A stretch of 64,000 nt of DNA from Henckelia pumila (taxonomy: Eukaryota > Streptophyta > Magnoliopsida > Lamiales > Gesneriaceae), in contig NC_133123.1 of NCBI RefSeq assembly GCF_033568475.1, positions 25,158,622-25,222,621 on the forward strand, written 5' to 3'. The notes beneath the pieces are model-generated. The model ran no database searches, had not been told where the DNA came from, and saw only the letters and a list, made by a program, of their open reading frames with translations. Every line of letters starts with the position of its first letter. The stretch's first letter is position 1. Position numbers and translations under genes: made by a program. This document shows positions 12,086-24,058 of this stretch, one piece after another.

Positions 12086-12990
12086 ATATAAATGTATTGA
12101 TTTTTAATGATTCGTGTATATTATATTTTACTATTAATTAATGTACTCTCTATATAATTTCAAAGTTTAAATAATTTTTTAAATTATTTTAAAAATCTGC
12201 GTCGCACCGTTTCATGAAATGATATTAGAATTGAAACGGTAGTCGCCGTGACCATTGCAACGAACCATGCATGAGCTCAATGACCCAATTTTTAAGACAA
12301 AAGGAGTTCAACACAACTCAAAGGGATGATCGACTTAGAAAAAAAAAACCGACAGATAGTATAAACATTCTCAAATTTTAAACGAATAATATGAGTGAAT
12401 ATTGTAGCCTGGGTAGAGTTGAAATCCTGACTCCGTCATTGTATTCTGTGTAGTGCATGCAACATATATTATGTCGTTATTTGTGGATAAAAACGTATAT
12501 GGTTCATTCTATGTTGCAATAAGACGTGAGACAGTTTTATTTTAGAGTCTCCTCTTCATTTTGTGTTTGTGAGCAGCATCCAGTGGTGATACTGATACAT
12601 AACATATTTGGAGTGTCTTGATTTATTTATCGGGAGAGGAAGGTGAGTTCTCGAAGAGAACTGTTCGTGCGAAGGGAGTTCGAGAAGGTGGATTTAAAAG
12701 ACAAAGTGGTGCTCGTTAGGTAGAGTTTACTGAGCGTGTTCATCATAATATCGTCTTGAGAAAAGATCGAGTCTTTTATATGGTTTATGTCTTTGTATGA
12801 TTGTAACATTCTTAAGGTTCAATGGATTTGCTTGACGGCTAGACATGATCCCGTAGATGAAAGTCGGATGAACCGAACCATATTAAAATCGCTCGTGTCT
12901 TTAATTTTGCTTCTAATTTTATTTTTTTTAACAAATCGAACTAACTACGAAAACTCTCAAAATGAGAGAGAACCGGATCAACAAACTTAG
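12086..12990. other. Intergenic, no supported gene
   Basis: AT-rich DNA. 12640-12900 is less AT-rich and has the look of an old LTR or untranslated segment, but I find no primer site, terminal repeat or partner, so I do not name it. Confidence 0.4.
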
Positions 12991-13135
12991 TTAGTTAATT
13001 AGATTTTAGTATATTATTACAATAAATGAGTTGTTTTCCAGAATGGTAAGCGTGTGACTTAAAATAATAATTGTGAAAATGAAACCTCGCCAATCATGTG
13101 AAATACATGACCCGATATTGTTTCAGTAAAAACAC

Positions 13136-13166
<31 letters not shown>

Positions 13167-13602
13167 AACACCACAGATCCAGATCTTGCCGTATAAGTCC
13201 ATATTTTCATATGATTTGTTGGACTTAATTGATATTAATGAATTTTAATGGTTAAATAGATAATTAATTAGAGTTCTTAATTATTGCTTTTAGTTGCGTA
13301 TAATCGAGTGGGTGGAGTTGATACGATGGAAAAAGAGAGGTATTCACATGGTTTCGGTACCTCGACGGCATCCCAAAACAAAAGAAGAAAAAAATGAATT
13401 TAAGAATGAAATTTTCCTTGGGGCTTCGAACAAGAGAAACATGTTATTTTGCCAAATGACATTCTTATGGATTAATAAAAATCACACACTTGGAGACACC
13501 AGATGCATACGTACAGCAAATTAAGGAAACAGAGAGAAAAAAGAAAAAGAAAAAAAGAAACACATTGGCCACAAGTTGAAGATGATATATAGATTCCCAT
13601 CA
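12991..13602. repeat. Duplicated 3' flank of the PIP1 locus
   Basis: Matches the 3' flank of the intact PIP1 gene (about 25255-26078) in pieces: 'gagttg(c)ttttccagaat...gtgtgactt' at 13030-13060 versus 25290-25320, and 'gacattcttatgga', 'ccagatgcatacgtacag' and 'cattggccaca' at 13460-13580 versus 25905-26025. It includes a poly(A) tract at 13146-13168. Confidence 0.7.
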
Positions 13603-13975
13603 TTTATTAGACTTGAATGGAATGGTTCTGATCACGATGATTAGTCCAACTCAGCACGCACACTGCAATAAATTAAAAAAAAAAAACATCACTTGTAATA
13701 ACAAGATTTAATTTGTTGCTTGGAGGATTTGGAAAGAGATCATATATATGAACAAGCTCACAAGGGTATTTAGCTTACGTGAAATTTCCTAGCACGTTTT
13801 CTTTCTGCTCCCCCGTCTCAAGCTGCGGCGGTGGCGGTGGCAGTGGCCGTTGCGGTTGCGGTTGCGGTGGCCGTGGCGGTGGCCGTGGCGGTTCCTTGTT
13901 AGCCCTGTCTTCGGTCTGCCTCTCCTCAAACTTGTTGGCTCCTAGAAGTACATCCTCCTCTTTGCCCTCCATTCT
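13603..13975 (-). pseudogene. Truncated PIP1 aquaporin pseudogene
   Basis: Minus-strand relic of a PIP1 gene. The N-terminus (ATG at 13972) reads [19 protein letters not shown] and TEDR, close to the intact paralogue at 27267. It then becomes a GC-rich Pro-Arg-Gln expansion (13818-13890 on the plus strand) and loses all transmembrane segments and both NPA boxes. Downstream, 13671-13603 matches the last exon (WVYWVGP... to IPFKS), but with a TGA early in the exon and about 30 bp deleted. The last-intron/exon-3 border is still visible near 13775. One deletion from exon 3 into exon 1 plus these lesions make it non-functional. Confidence 0.85.
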
Positions 13976-14828
13976 CTTCTCTCTTTTTTTCCCAATGGTG
14001 AAAATATATTTATGGTTTAAATACAGGAATAGTGGGTGGCTAATGGGGGCCTAGTGATTCATTCATGACTCTAATTTCATCATATAATATTACCCACCAT
14101 CAATAATTATGCATGGGGTTTTGGGTTAATAATGATTTTTTTGTGTTAGGACTCGAGGGTTAGTTAGATGCTACTTGTAAAGATATTATTATTTTAATAT
14201 ATATATATAACGGTTGACATTCATCAATAAATGTGATATTCGCTATTTTTTAGTGGACCTCGCATGTATTGATGAATGATCACCTTAGATTTATATCATA
14301 GAGATAGTGTTCTTGCAGAGTAGCATGAAATATTTCGGACTTAAGGAATAGTCTAACATTGTCCGTCGATGAGAAGGATCGTACTAGAAGTTTTTGTTTT
14401 TACTTTTTAGTACACCTCTCGGATATTCAAAATGAGGAATACTACGAGAGATTGGGTTTTGTTGATTTTTTTTTTCTAATTTAAATTCATCTTTGATTTA
14501 TCATAAGTTCGATTATAATTTATGAAATCGTGTAATCGTTTCTCTTGTATTTCGATTTGATCGAGATAAAAATTCTATATAATCGGAATCGTTCCGGAGG
14601 CTTTATGATTTTCAATAATAGTACCAGAGCCAGTGTTTTTTTTATATGAATTTAATTTATGAGAATTTAAATTTATGGGACTCGATCATTATTGAAAGTT
14701 GAAACTCATATTTCAAAATTTTCAATGCTTACTGTTAATTATTGTGATCGTATTTCAATTAAGAAGAACCAATTTTTGGGTTGAACCAAAATATTTATTT
14801 ATTATTTAAAAAAATATTTATTTATTAT
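13976..14828. other. Duplicated PIP1 promoter, then AT-rich DNA
   Basis: 13990-14110 matches 27320-27440, the 5' side of the intact PIP1 gene, including the TTTAAATA box and the segment GGAATAGTGGGTGGCTAATG. Beyond 14110 I see only AT-rich DNA. Confidence 0.6.
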
Positions 14829-14988
14829 TTGTCTATGCTAGCACATGGGATACCCATGTGCTAGATCCAAGGGCCCATATTTTTTTTTATTTGAGATGAT
14901 ATCATTTAAAATAATATCATATCAAATATTAAAAATTATGGACCCTTGGATCCCATTTGAGCACTACCCAATGGGGTAGCATAGACAA
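14829..14988. mobile_element. MITE with TTGTCTATGCTA ends, copy 1
   Basis: 160 bp, ends TTGTCTATGCTA / TAGCATAGACAA. Each end also forms its own small hairpin (TAGCACATGGGtaCCCATGTGCTA at the left, CTACCCAATGGGGTAG at the right). A second copy lies inverted at 41526-41690. No ORF. Confidence 0.82.
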
Positions 14989-15472
14989 ACCCTCGTTGAG
15001 TTTCGACTACTGTGCACTGCCATTTTGAATTAGGTCAGTCAATTCACAAGATTAGCCAAGTTTCGAAGTGAGCCAATGTAATGGTTTTGTATGGCAGATC
15101 CACTTTTGTTTTAACAAGTTTTGCCTAGTTCATCTTAATATATTAAAAATATTGTTTTTAATTTATTAAGTAAAATAGTTGTTAATTGATTTATAAAATT
15201 ATTGTGAAATTAATTTTTATTTTTTAAAAATTTTATTTTTCAATTAAATTGCAATGAGAATGTACGATTGAAGAGTATGATCAGTTCCACAATATCACTC
15301 TTATGTTTTTTCATATATCTTGCATTATATTTAAATGATGTTTATTATGTGATACCAAAATAGATATAATTTGGAGACCAATAAAATTGAACTTTTAGCA
15401 ATTAAATCATAAGATGATTTAATTAAAAGTTTGAAAAAATTTAATAATGAGTGGGAGATGTATATTATATAC
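14989..15472. other. Intergenic, no gene seen
   Basis: AT-rich DNA without recognised repeats or coding similarity. Confidence 0.4.
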
Positions 15473-15868
15473 TAGTATTTCACTGCACGTGTTGTGTGTT
15501 CGTACATTTTATTTTTTTTAAAAATACAATAAATAATAAATTTTAAAATTAAAAAATAATAAAACAATAAATAATAAATTATAAAATTAAAAAATAATAA
15601 AAATATAACGTTTTCCTAAACAAATATTCACAAAAAATATATATATCCTATAAACTGAGTGTCATATTTGTAAATAAAATAATATCAAAGGGCACAAAGT
15701 GAGCTTTTAATGGCTAGAAAAGAGAAAACTATATAAAATGACTATTTTGCTCAATAATTTTGATTTTATTAAAAATTAATTTAGAGAATAATGGTAATTT
15801 CAAATCAAGATTTTCCAATTAATTGAAATTTTGTTAATTAAAAGGTCTCTACTTTAATAATATAGTAA
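15473..15868 (-). mobile_element. Helitron-like non-autonomous element, copy a
   Basis: Read on the minus strand it begins near TACTATATTATTAAAGTAGAG and ends ACACGTGCAGTGAAATACTAGT, i.e. a CTAGT 3' end preceded by a short palindrome, as in plant Helitrons, which lack inverted repeats and target duplications. It aligns along its length with 22592-22948. No helicase coding. Confidence 0.55.
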
Positions 15869-16376
15869 GATGATAATAAATCTTATGTTTTCCACTATTA
15901 ACCACACAACGTGAAATTTAAATGGCGTCTAGTAATCATATGACATCCTCCTAAGGAATGTTTCATTTAAATCAAAATTCAAAACTTAGTTTTTGAAAGA
16001 ATAAGATTTTTTTAAATCAAATTCATATATAATTCACCTACCCTAATGCGACAATTATGAATTGAGTTTTAAAATCTGAAATGGTGAGTCACACTAACTC
16101 ATATAAATTCAAAATGGTAATTAATAAATAAAATTGAAGATATGAGATATCTTAGTGTTTTATTTATTAATAAAGATAGTCTTAATTTAATCGTCATTTA
16201 ATTTGTTCGACCCTAAGATGAATTATTAAATATGATATTAAATTTCCTTGGAGTTTGTAGGATAAATATAAATGTTTCATCCATATTATTTATGATTTCT
16301 AAATTAGTTGATCGGTTATCTATTATATTCGTTTGATTAATTAAATGTAGTTATATACTTTATAAATTTCAGTAGT
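15869..16376. other. Intergenic, no gene seen
   Basis: AT-rich DNA with no feature I can support. Confidence 0.4.
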
Positions 16377-16905
16377 CATGCCTACTCCAGTTCTTATTTT
16401 ATTTAATGAGAAGTTGATTGGTGAAAATTTTTTGAAATGGAAAAATAACATTAACAAATATTGCACTCGTATTTGAAAATCTCAAAAAAAAATTGATGGA
16501 GGAATGTTCTCTTGAGCCCTTTTGAATGCTTCCCGTAATGTACGGGAAATATGTGATCGATGGGTCATGCAAACATTGGTAATGGCTACATGTTAGCTGA
16601 CGTGAATGTCGTACTTAGGTGAGGCACGAAAATATTGAGAATGCTTATGAGATAATGGATTCACTGCAAGCTATGTTCGAAAAGATCAATCTAGTCCATC
16701 TAAAGTAGTATTTGAGAGAGCTTTTTAAAAGCACTTCTCAGCTTTTCCATTAACAAAAATTTAAAATTTTGTAAAATTTTATTAACGAAAAGCTGAGAAG
16801 TGCTTCCTAGAAGCTCTCTCAAACACTACCTAAGTATGATATCATTAAGAATGTCATGAATGCTAAGAATAAATAACAATCCATTGGAACACATGTACCA
16901 CCAGG
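16377..16905 (+). pseudogene. Ty1/copia gag remnant split by a MITE
   Basis: Plus-strand reading from ATG 16377 has the gag start (LIGENFLKWKNNINK) and, after stops and frameshifts, NAYEIMDSLQAMFEK near 16640-16685. After the MITE at 16704-16830 a further piece (IIKNVMNAKNK) follows. This is the family's N-terminal gag/UBN2 region. It has several stops and no adjoining pol or LTR, so it is an old decayed fragment. Confidence 0.7.
16704..16830. mobile_element. Tourist-like MITE with TAA target duplication
   Basis: 127 bp made almost wholly of a ~50-bp inverted repeat: left GTAGTATTTGAGAGAGCTT, right AAGCTCTCTCAAACACTAC. It is flanked by TAA at 16701-16703 and 16831-16833. The 3-bp TAA/TTA duplication and size fit PIF/Harbinger-derived Tourist elements. 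The RNA would fold into a near-perfect hairpin. Confidence 0.85.
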
Positions 16906-17799
16906 AGTGGATCCATAATTTCGGTCATGGGGCCGCCTACAAGCTAGACACAAGATTAAAAGAGAAAAGACAAATTACAGTATCAGTTATATTCAGTTAA
17001 TTAAGCATCAACTTTATGTTTCGAACAAAATATTTATACATTAAAGGAATTCGACTTTCATTATTTTTAAAGTTTTCGATGATAACATCAATACAAATAT
17101 TTTTAATAATTTCTCTTTCAATACATATCACCAATGCATCTAAGAGAAAATCATCCTTCATTTAATTTGCTCTGAAGCCTAGTTTTGTTAATATACATGA
17201 CTAAGAATGACTTTTTTTATAATAGCCGTAGAAATTGAAAGAATAACCACAACACAATCACTCTAAAAACAAGATCCTATATTTCTATTATTTCTCATTT
17301 TCTTTTATTTATTTCAAATATGTTATTTTATTACTTTAAAAATATATATTTCTATTTAAAATATATATATCATTTTATTAATTTATACTCAATAGTCAGA
17401 TTTGTCCAATATATATATACTTCTTTTTCACACATATTAAGAATTTTTTTGGAAATGTCAATTGGTAAATAAATTTTCAAGTTTATCCTTATTTAATGAA
17501 TAGTTATATGATGTAAAAAATTATTGAAAGAAATCTATATATTTAATGAAAGCCTAGTTAAATATGAGAATATTAATGAAAAAAGCGAAAAAAATATTAT
17601 TAATTATCGTACAAGTCTATATATTTTGGAAAAAAAAAGTGATTATATATTAAACAGAGAAAGTGTAATTTTAGAGAATAAATTTTAAAGATATTAATAA
17701 ATATATAAATATTTTAGATATTTGGAGTTGTTTTTTCGACTAATGTGGTATATTCTTTTATTTTATTTGTTATTATAATTTATTTTATATAATTTAAGA
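16906..17799. other. Intergenic, AT-rich, no gene seen
   Basis: The segment from 16910 (TGGATCCATAATTTCGGTCATGGGG) resembles one end of a hAT-type element, and 18290-18307 could be the other end, but the flanks show no matching duplication. Confidence 0.35.
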
Positions 17800-18285
17800 G
17801 AGTAAATTTTTAAATTTTCAGTAAATAAATAATTTATCATTAGTTAAAAAATAATAATAATTTAGATATTTGATTACGTTATAGAAGAAGAGGGATAAGA
17901 AAACAAAATACGGATGTGATGTTATATAATTTTAGAGAGTAACTTTTTAAATTTTTAGTAAATAAATAATTTATCATTAGTTAAAAAATAATAATAATTT
18001 AGATATTTTTTGATGTTAAAGAAGAAGAGGGAAATAAGAAAACAAAATACGGATGTGATGTTAGAGTAAACAGATGAGAGAAGGAAGAATACAATCGATC
18101 CTTGATAGATAAAGGTTATAAGGATTTGATGTTAGAGTAAACAGATGAGAGAAGGAAGTTCTTATATATTTATTTTCCTAAAAACATTAATTATATAGTA
18201 CTAAAAAAAATTTAGATGAGAGAAGGAAGTTCTTATATATTTATTTTCCTAAAAACATTAATTATATAGTACTAAAAAAAATTTA
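17800..18285. repeat. Two adjacent tandem duplications
   Basis: First pair: a ~125-135-bp unit around 17800-17930 repeated at 17930-18062 (shared 'aataatttatcattagttaaaaaataataat' and 'acaaaatacggatgtgatgtta'). Second pair: a ~73-bp unit beginning GATGAGAGAAGGAAGTTCTT at 18144 and repeated from 18214, essentially identical. A partial third copy of the first unit's end (GATGTTAGAGTAAACAGATG) at 18057 and 18127 links the two arrays. Nothing coding. Confidence 0.85.
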
Positions 18286-18987
18286 ATTTTTTGAATCCGT
18301 CCTTGTATAACATAACGGGCGTGTTTAGATTGATAATATTGTGTGTATATACATTTTCTTTTGGATCTCAAATAATAGGTACCAAAAGGGTTTTTGTTGG
18401 TTCCAAATAATACGAATAAAAAAAAGAGTAACGAGCATGTTCAATTAAAAAAAAAATCTTAAAATATACATTTTTACTAAAGAAGTCTGTAAGTTGAGGG
18501 ATTTCTATGGCACAGGATATATAATAGCCATAGGGACCAAAATGATAAAACTCCATAAGATAGGGATGAAAAAATATCGTTTTATCAATGTACACACACA
18601 TTTATGGATCGAGCCCTCCAAATGATTTAAACTAGAGCTATAGATCTAAGGGCATGCGGTAGCAAGTTCTCTAGCAACATATATAAGTCAATAATGTTAA
18701 TGTGGATCATTAAAAATGTCGATATCATATTAGAATTTATCAATATCTTATCGATATCATGGAAAAACGATTAAATTTGTCAAAAAAAAAAAAAGTAAAT
18801 ATGAAAGACTAAGATCAAGTTTTGACAAAGCAGATGAGTTAAATCACAAAGACCTAAACATAAATTACCAAAATTTTAATTTTCTCTAAAATTAACACAA
18901 GACATATATAGGTTTTTTTTTAATAACCTAGACATATATATGTTTTGTGTTATAAAATAACCGGAAGATTTAATATTGAAAAATATT
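18286..18987. other. Intergenic, no gene seen
   Basis: AT-rich DNA. The open frame at 18601-18368 has no recognisable similarity. Confidence 0.4.
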
Positions 18988-19136
18988 ACATGTAGACAGA
19001 GGGTTACACGTTGGGTTATACATTGAACTTGAAATTACATAATTATTTTTGATGTATTTTTGAAAAAGCTTTACCAAATAGTGAAGGGATAATTTTGTGA
19101 TTTCAAGTGCAATGTGTAATCTAACACTGTTTACAT
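18988..19136. mobile_element. Small fold-back MITE
   Basis: ~150 bp with imperfect ~45-bp inverted arms: left contains ACATTGAACTTGAAATTACA, right contains TTGTGATTTCAAGTGCAATG. No ORF and no clear target duplication. Confidence 0.6.
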
Positions 19137-19546
19137 ATAACATCACATTTTAATATTAGATCGTGCAAAAGTCGAGTTTGCTCTATTATGAATTTATTTA
19201 TGAAGCCATTATAATTGTCAACTTTAATTTTCTCATTTGAACAATTGAATTTAATGTGACTTCTGGACTTTTGAAAGCTAGTGATCGACTTAGACTTGGC
19301 TACTGGAGATATCAAACCAGTAATTAATGCGGTGGATTTAATGGGAAGCAAGTAATCGCAATCCCTCGATAAAAGAAATATAAAATTTTTTGAATTTTTT
19401 TAATGTGATTACAAAATCAGGGTTTTTTTTTTTTTTTTTTTTCAATAAGAAACCAATTCGACACTTATGTAACGCTTATTTATGTAATGTTACACAAACA
19501 TTCCAAATAAAAAAGACTAAAACTGCAAAAATTAAAGAAAATTTGT

Positions 19547-19832
19547 TTTTTTTGTCCATTAACTTGTCCATTTTTTTGTTTTTGATCAATTAACTTTTCA
19601 AAGTTTGGTTTTGCTACACTAAATTTTAATTTTCGTTATTTGGTCTAACGATGATGAGACACCGAAAAATGATAGCGTGGCAAGACACCGAAAAATACAT
19701 ACATGTCAAGCTGTCACATCAGCAATTGAACCAAATTAACCGAAAATTAAAAGTTAGTATACCAAAACCAAAATTTGAAAACTTAGTGAACCAAAACTAA
19801 AAAATAAACAAGTTAATAAACTAAAAAAACTC
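19547..19832. mobile_element. Fold-back element with ~100-bp inverted arms
   Basis: The left arm (tccattaacttgtcc...tggttttgctacactaaatttt...) is the reverse complement, with mismatches, of the right arm (...agttagtataccaaaacc...aacaagttaataaact). The centre carries a doubled 'gacaccgaaaaat' motif (19659 and 19684). Long inverted arms recall Mutator-like MITEs, but no 9-bp duplication was confirmed. Confidence 0.65.
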
Positions 19833-21094
19833 ATTTTTCCAAAATTAACATATTTGACTAAAATTGAAATTTGATGACTTCAAAAGTCTAACTCTCAAAG
19901 TAGCGAAAATATCAGACAAAAATATAATTTTCCGAAAAGCCTTTAAATGTTCCAAAATTCATGATTTTGTCAAAGTATTATTATATAATGTTTCCAATTT
20001 GCTTCACATATATAAGCAGTATCTCGTGTGGACACTTATATTGTTTTTTTTAAATAATGTGGGAATTCGCGGTCGCTATTTTTTGGTGTGCACTTGATTA
20101 ACTCTCGGACAAACGCAATAATTTAAAAACTACTAGCGACAAATGTGCACACGTTGTGTGTGTCACTTAATTCCTTCGATCTCAGTGTGCATAGATGGTA
20201 ATTAAATTATTTCCTGAAGAGAAAAGAAAGTAGTTTCTCTAGTTTTTGAAAAAATATGCGGGGAATTTTTTTTGAAGATAAGATGCGGGGATTTTAATTT
20301 CATATAAAACAGGTATTTTTATTTTTAAAATTGAAAATTGATGTACGTGGAACTGAAAAGAGGGAGTAAGTGGCTAAAAAAAAAGAGGGAGTAAGGATTG
20401 GCCCATTGGGAACGTGGATTTTTTTTTATTTTTTTTAATCAAGGTATTATTTTACTATTATGATGGCATATTAGCTAATATCTTGATTACAAGAAAATAT
20501 ATAAAGTAAAAATTTTGACAAATATACATATATATTTTTTTGAGTTTACTAACAAGTAATCTTGTTTGAATAAATTAAATTAGTTTTCTGCGTGCGAGTT
20601 TTTTTGTTTCAGAATTTTTTTTTTTTGTAAAAAATCTAAAGTTTTTATTAATGTTAAGAACTACGGATATGATTTTTATATAAGCCTTTTTGATAAATAA
20701 TTACAATAATTATTTAAGTAGGATAATTTTTGTAATGTTAAAATTAGTGGTGTTATATTGTAATTTTTAGACTTTGTTTTTTAAAAAAAATCATAAGGAC
20801 AACATGAATGGTTATTCTATATTTATTTTTAATAATGATTGAATTCGTTGTTACTGTATTTTGATGTGAAACATTGGAAAAACACATTGGTTATTGTAAA
20901 TTGTAATAGTATGTAATCTACTTACGTTAACCAGTTAACTTTGCCTTGGTCCAACCCAATATGAAAAGCTCAATCGAAAAAGTGTTGGTACGAAGAATCA
21001 AGTCTATTTCTACTAACTCGAACATGAAGATGTTCTATGTTCTTCAATTTTTATAATACGGGATACTAAAACATTTTAAATATTAAAATCGACG
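19833..21094. other. Intergenic, no gene seen; possible Helitron end
   Basis: AT-rich. At 20130-20165 the minus strand reads ACACACAACGTGTGCAC... CGCTAGT, a hairpin followed by CTAGT, a possible Helitron 3' terminus whose other end I could not place. Confidence 0.35.
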
Positions 21095-21400
21095 GAAAAT
21101 ATGCATTTTTTATCCTATAGTTGTATTTTTTGTGATTTTGGTTTTCTATGTTGTCAAATTTCAGTTTTAGTCATATATCTTTCAATTTTTGACAATTTTA
21201 ATTTTTTGCATCGATAATGTTAACGTAACACTGTATACATCGGCATCATTTTATACCACATAAGCACCATGTGCTGCAACAGCAATGACACGTTGGAAAA
21301 AAAAAAGAAGTAAATATAGTGGGCTACATCTTAAATTTGATAACATAGCAAAAAATAATAATAAATAAACATAGAAGATCGAAAATGCATTTTCCTTAAA
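21095..21400. mobile_element. Fold-back element
   Basis: Inverted arms: left ATATGCATTTTTTATCCTAT, right ATAGAAGATCGAAAATGCAT. The general layout is that of 19547-19832. Non-coding. Confidence 0.5.
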
Positions 21401-21760
21401 TTTGACATTTTGGCTTCATTTATACTATATATATATAATAGTTGAGAATCTTAGGATGAGGACACCAAATTTTTTTCCAAAATTGTCATTTACACTATAT
21501 AAATAAATAAATTTTATTTTATTTATATATTTTTTCATATTTTTTTCAACTAATCATTATAATTTATATATAGAATAAAATGATAAATAACTTTTAAATT
21601 TGTTTTTATATTATTTTGGAATGAAAAGAAATGATTTTAAAAATTATTGGAAAAAAATATTTATATACATATAATACTAAATATATTATATGATTTTATC
21701 CACACGCAACACATGTATAATAACTCAGCGCATTTATAATAATTCTAGTATACATAATAT

Positions 21761-22391
21761 TAGGGATGCCAAAATTCAACTCAACCCTAAAAAATATCAG
21801 GTTAGGGTTGGGGGTTTTGGGGTTTGGGTCGAATCAGGTTGACCCGAAAGCAAACCCGAGAAAATTAATCGGGTTGGGTTTGGGTCAACCCGGGTTGACC
21901 CGAAATTACCCGAAACTTTTAATTATTATTATTTTTATATAAAATTAAGATAGGTTTACTACATTTTTATACGTTGTATGTTTGAAAAAAAATTATTATA
22001 TATTGATATAATAGATTTTCGTCATTTAATGTTTATTTTGTACAATTTTTATTTATTAAAATATTTTTTTTATTTTCTTGTAATAGGTATACTTTAAATT
22101 TTCTAAAACTAAAAGTTCAAATTTAAATTTTATATAAGCTTAGATTTTGTTATTATGTGATTAAATTAAATATTATTATTATTATTGTGTGTTTTGAATT
22201 TTTATTTAATTATTTTGTTAAAAAATAAAAAAAATAAAATCGGATTGGTTCGTGTTGATCGTATTAGTCAGGTTAGCCGGATTCAGGTTTGGCATTTTCG
22301 GGTTGATTCCGGTTCGGATTGAAGAAATTTTTTGAGTTAATTTCGTCAACCCAACCCGAACTCACCCGACCCATCCGAATTGACACCCCAA
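21761..22391. mobile_element. hAT-type element, GGGTTGACCCG-rich ends, perfect 8-bp TSD
   Basis: 631 bp starting TAGGGATGCCAAAATTC and ending GAATTGACACCCCAA, flanked by CATAATAT at 21753-21760 and 22392-22399. Both subterminal regions are dense in GGGTT/AACCCGA motifs, typical of hAT subterminal transposase-binding repeats; the middle is AT-rich with no ORF. Confidence 0.92.
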
Positions 22392-22591
22392 CATAATATG
22401 TGGAACTGCACAACACGATTCTTTTGTTTTTGATTTATTAAATATTAGTTTTTTATTTTGTTTGAAAAAAAAAAATGAATGGAGAGGTTGAGGGTTTATT
22501 CGAAATTCAGGAATTAAATAATTAAAAATACTTATCAAATTTTCATATTTTTTTTAAATTCAAATGATTGTTAATATTCTTTTATATCCAC

Positions 22592-22948
22592 TAGCGTACC
22601 TTGCATGCGATGCATACACATAAATAAATTTTTTTATATTAATTAATTTTCATATTATTTTTTAGAACTCACGTGATGAATTATATATTCAAAAGTTTTA
22701 AGAGTGATAAGTATCTAATCTAAAAATTTTAAAATATAAAACAAAGATAGCAAGTGTCATTTTGGTAAATAAGATAAAATATAATGGATAAAAAAAGAGA
22801 TGACCATATAAAATGACTAATTTGTCTAATAATTTTGGTTTTATTGGAAATTAAGTTAATTAAAATATAATCGTAATTTTATCTCAAAATTCATCAATTA
22901 ATTTAAAATTGATTAATTAAAGACTCTTTACTATAATAATATAGTAAA
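22592..22948 (-). mobile_element. Helitron-like non-autonomous element, copy b
   Basis: Minus strand: starts near TACTATATTATTATAGTAAAG and ends with the palindrome TGCATCGCATGCA followed by AGGTACGCTAGT. It aligns with 15473-15868. The hairpin plus CTAGT 3' end supports Helitron origin. Confidence 0.55.
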
Positions 22949-24058
22949 ATATATTAAATCAAAATCGAACTACCTCCAATATTTATTTATAGGATTTTTT
23001 AATGAATATATCTTATGAGAGGGTTAACTTGATCTATATCTGCAATAAAAACTAATACTTGTATATAAAATTAATCATTTTAATGATTTAGATCGGGTCG
23101 AATATTTGTCTAATAAAATTGATCAATTAGATAGTTTAATAACATTTTTGTGTATTTTTTCATTAATTTTGTTCTGGTACAGATAATTTGATATATAAAT
23201 AAATTGAATAGTTAAGTCAAGAGAATAAATAAGACAAATACTATCTTGTCATTTATTTAATTGCTGTCACGAGATAAGATCGAATAATCTATCAATTCAA
23301 TATGACGCAGGGAAACACTATATAAGGAATTCTAATTCTGAATTATATCAACTTGCAAATATTTTTTTTTTATGCCAATCATTTATCGATTTAAAAAACC
23401 AAGCTCAATAAAAATTTAATTAAATTAAGTTGTGGAAAAAAAATTAAAGTTTTGTTCGCACGACATAAACATCTTCCAAAAGAGAAAAACTTGATGCAAA
23501 CGCCAAACCTATATATTAATAAGGGGAAGATCCAAAATGAAATACAGTCTCTTTCAAAATTAGACATGAATATTATATTTTATTCCTGCAATTTTGCAAC
23601 CATAATTTGAAAATGTGCATCCTAATCCAATAATACTCGAAGTCGTACATAATATATTTATATTTTAAAATTATTTTCGCTATAAGTGTTGTTTAATATT
23701 ATATGAATGAAAGAGTAAAAATACCAAAACAATACATTTTTGCTACGACATTGTTTGACATCACAAAATCAAAATATTAATTTCAGTAATGGAAAAAATA
23801 TGTTCATTTATATAATTAACCAAGTACATTGCACTAAAAGATATCTTATACAAGTTTAAAATTATACAATGACCCCAAATAGTTATTCTAAAATGTTGAA
23901 GTATTATAAAAAGCAAAGATTTGTATTTGACTACAATTTCTGTATTTTACCGGAATTGGATCGGATTAGTTTTGAACCGGATTAAACCGATTCGGAATTA
24001 TGAAATATTGTCACTGAATCAATTTTGCAAGATTCCATATTAGAATTATTGTACTAAA
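22949..24058. other. Intergenic, no gene seen
   Basis: AT-rich. 23945-24000 carries AACCGGATTAAACCGATTCGG-like sequence reminiscent of hAT subterminal repeats, but ends were not found. Confidence 0.35.

Noticed and set aside
12640..12900. Possible solo LTR or gene fragment
   Set aside because: No terminal TG/CA pair, target duplication or primer site could be matched.
13779..14054. Plus-strand 91-codon Gly-rich frame
   Set aside because: It is the antisense shadow of the Pro-rich PIP1 pseudogene repeat; the Gly run simply reflects the simple sequence.
16906..18307. Possible 1.4-kb hAT element (TGGATCCATAATTT ... GAATCCGTCCTTG)
   Set aside because: Ends only weakly inverted and the flanking 8 bp do not match.
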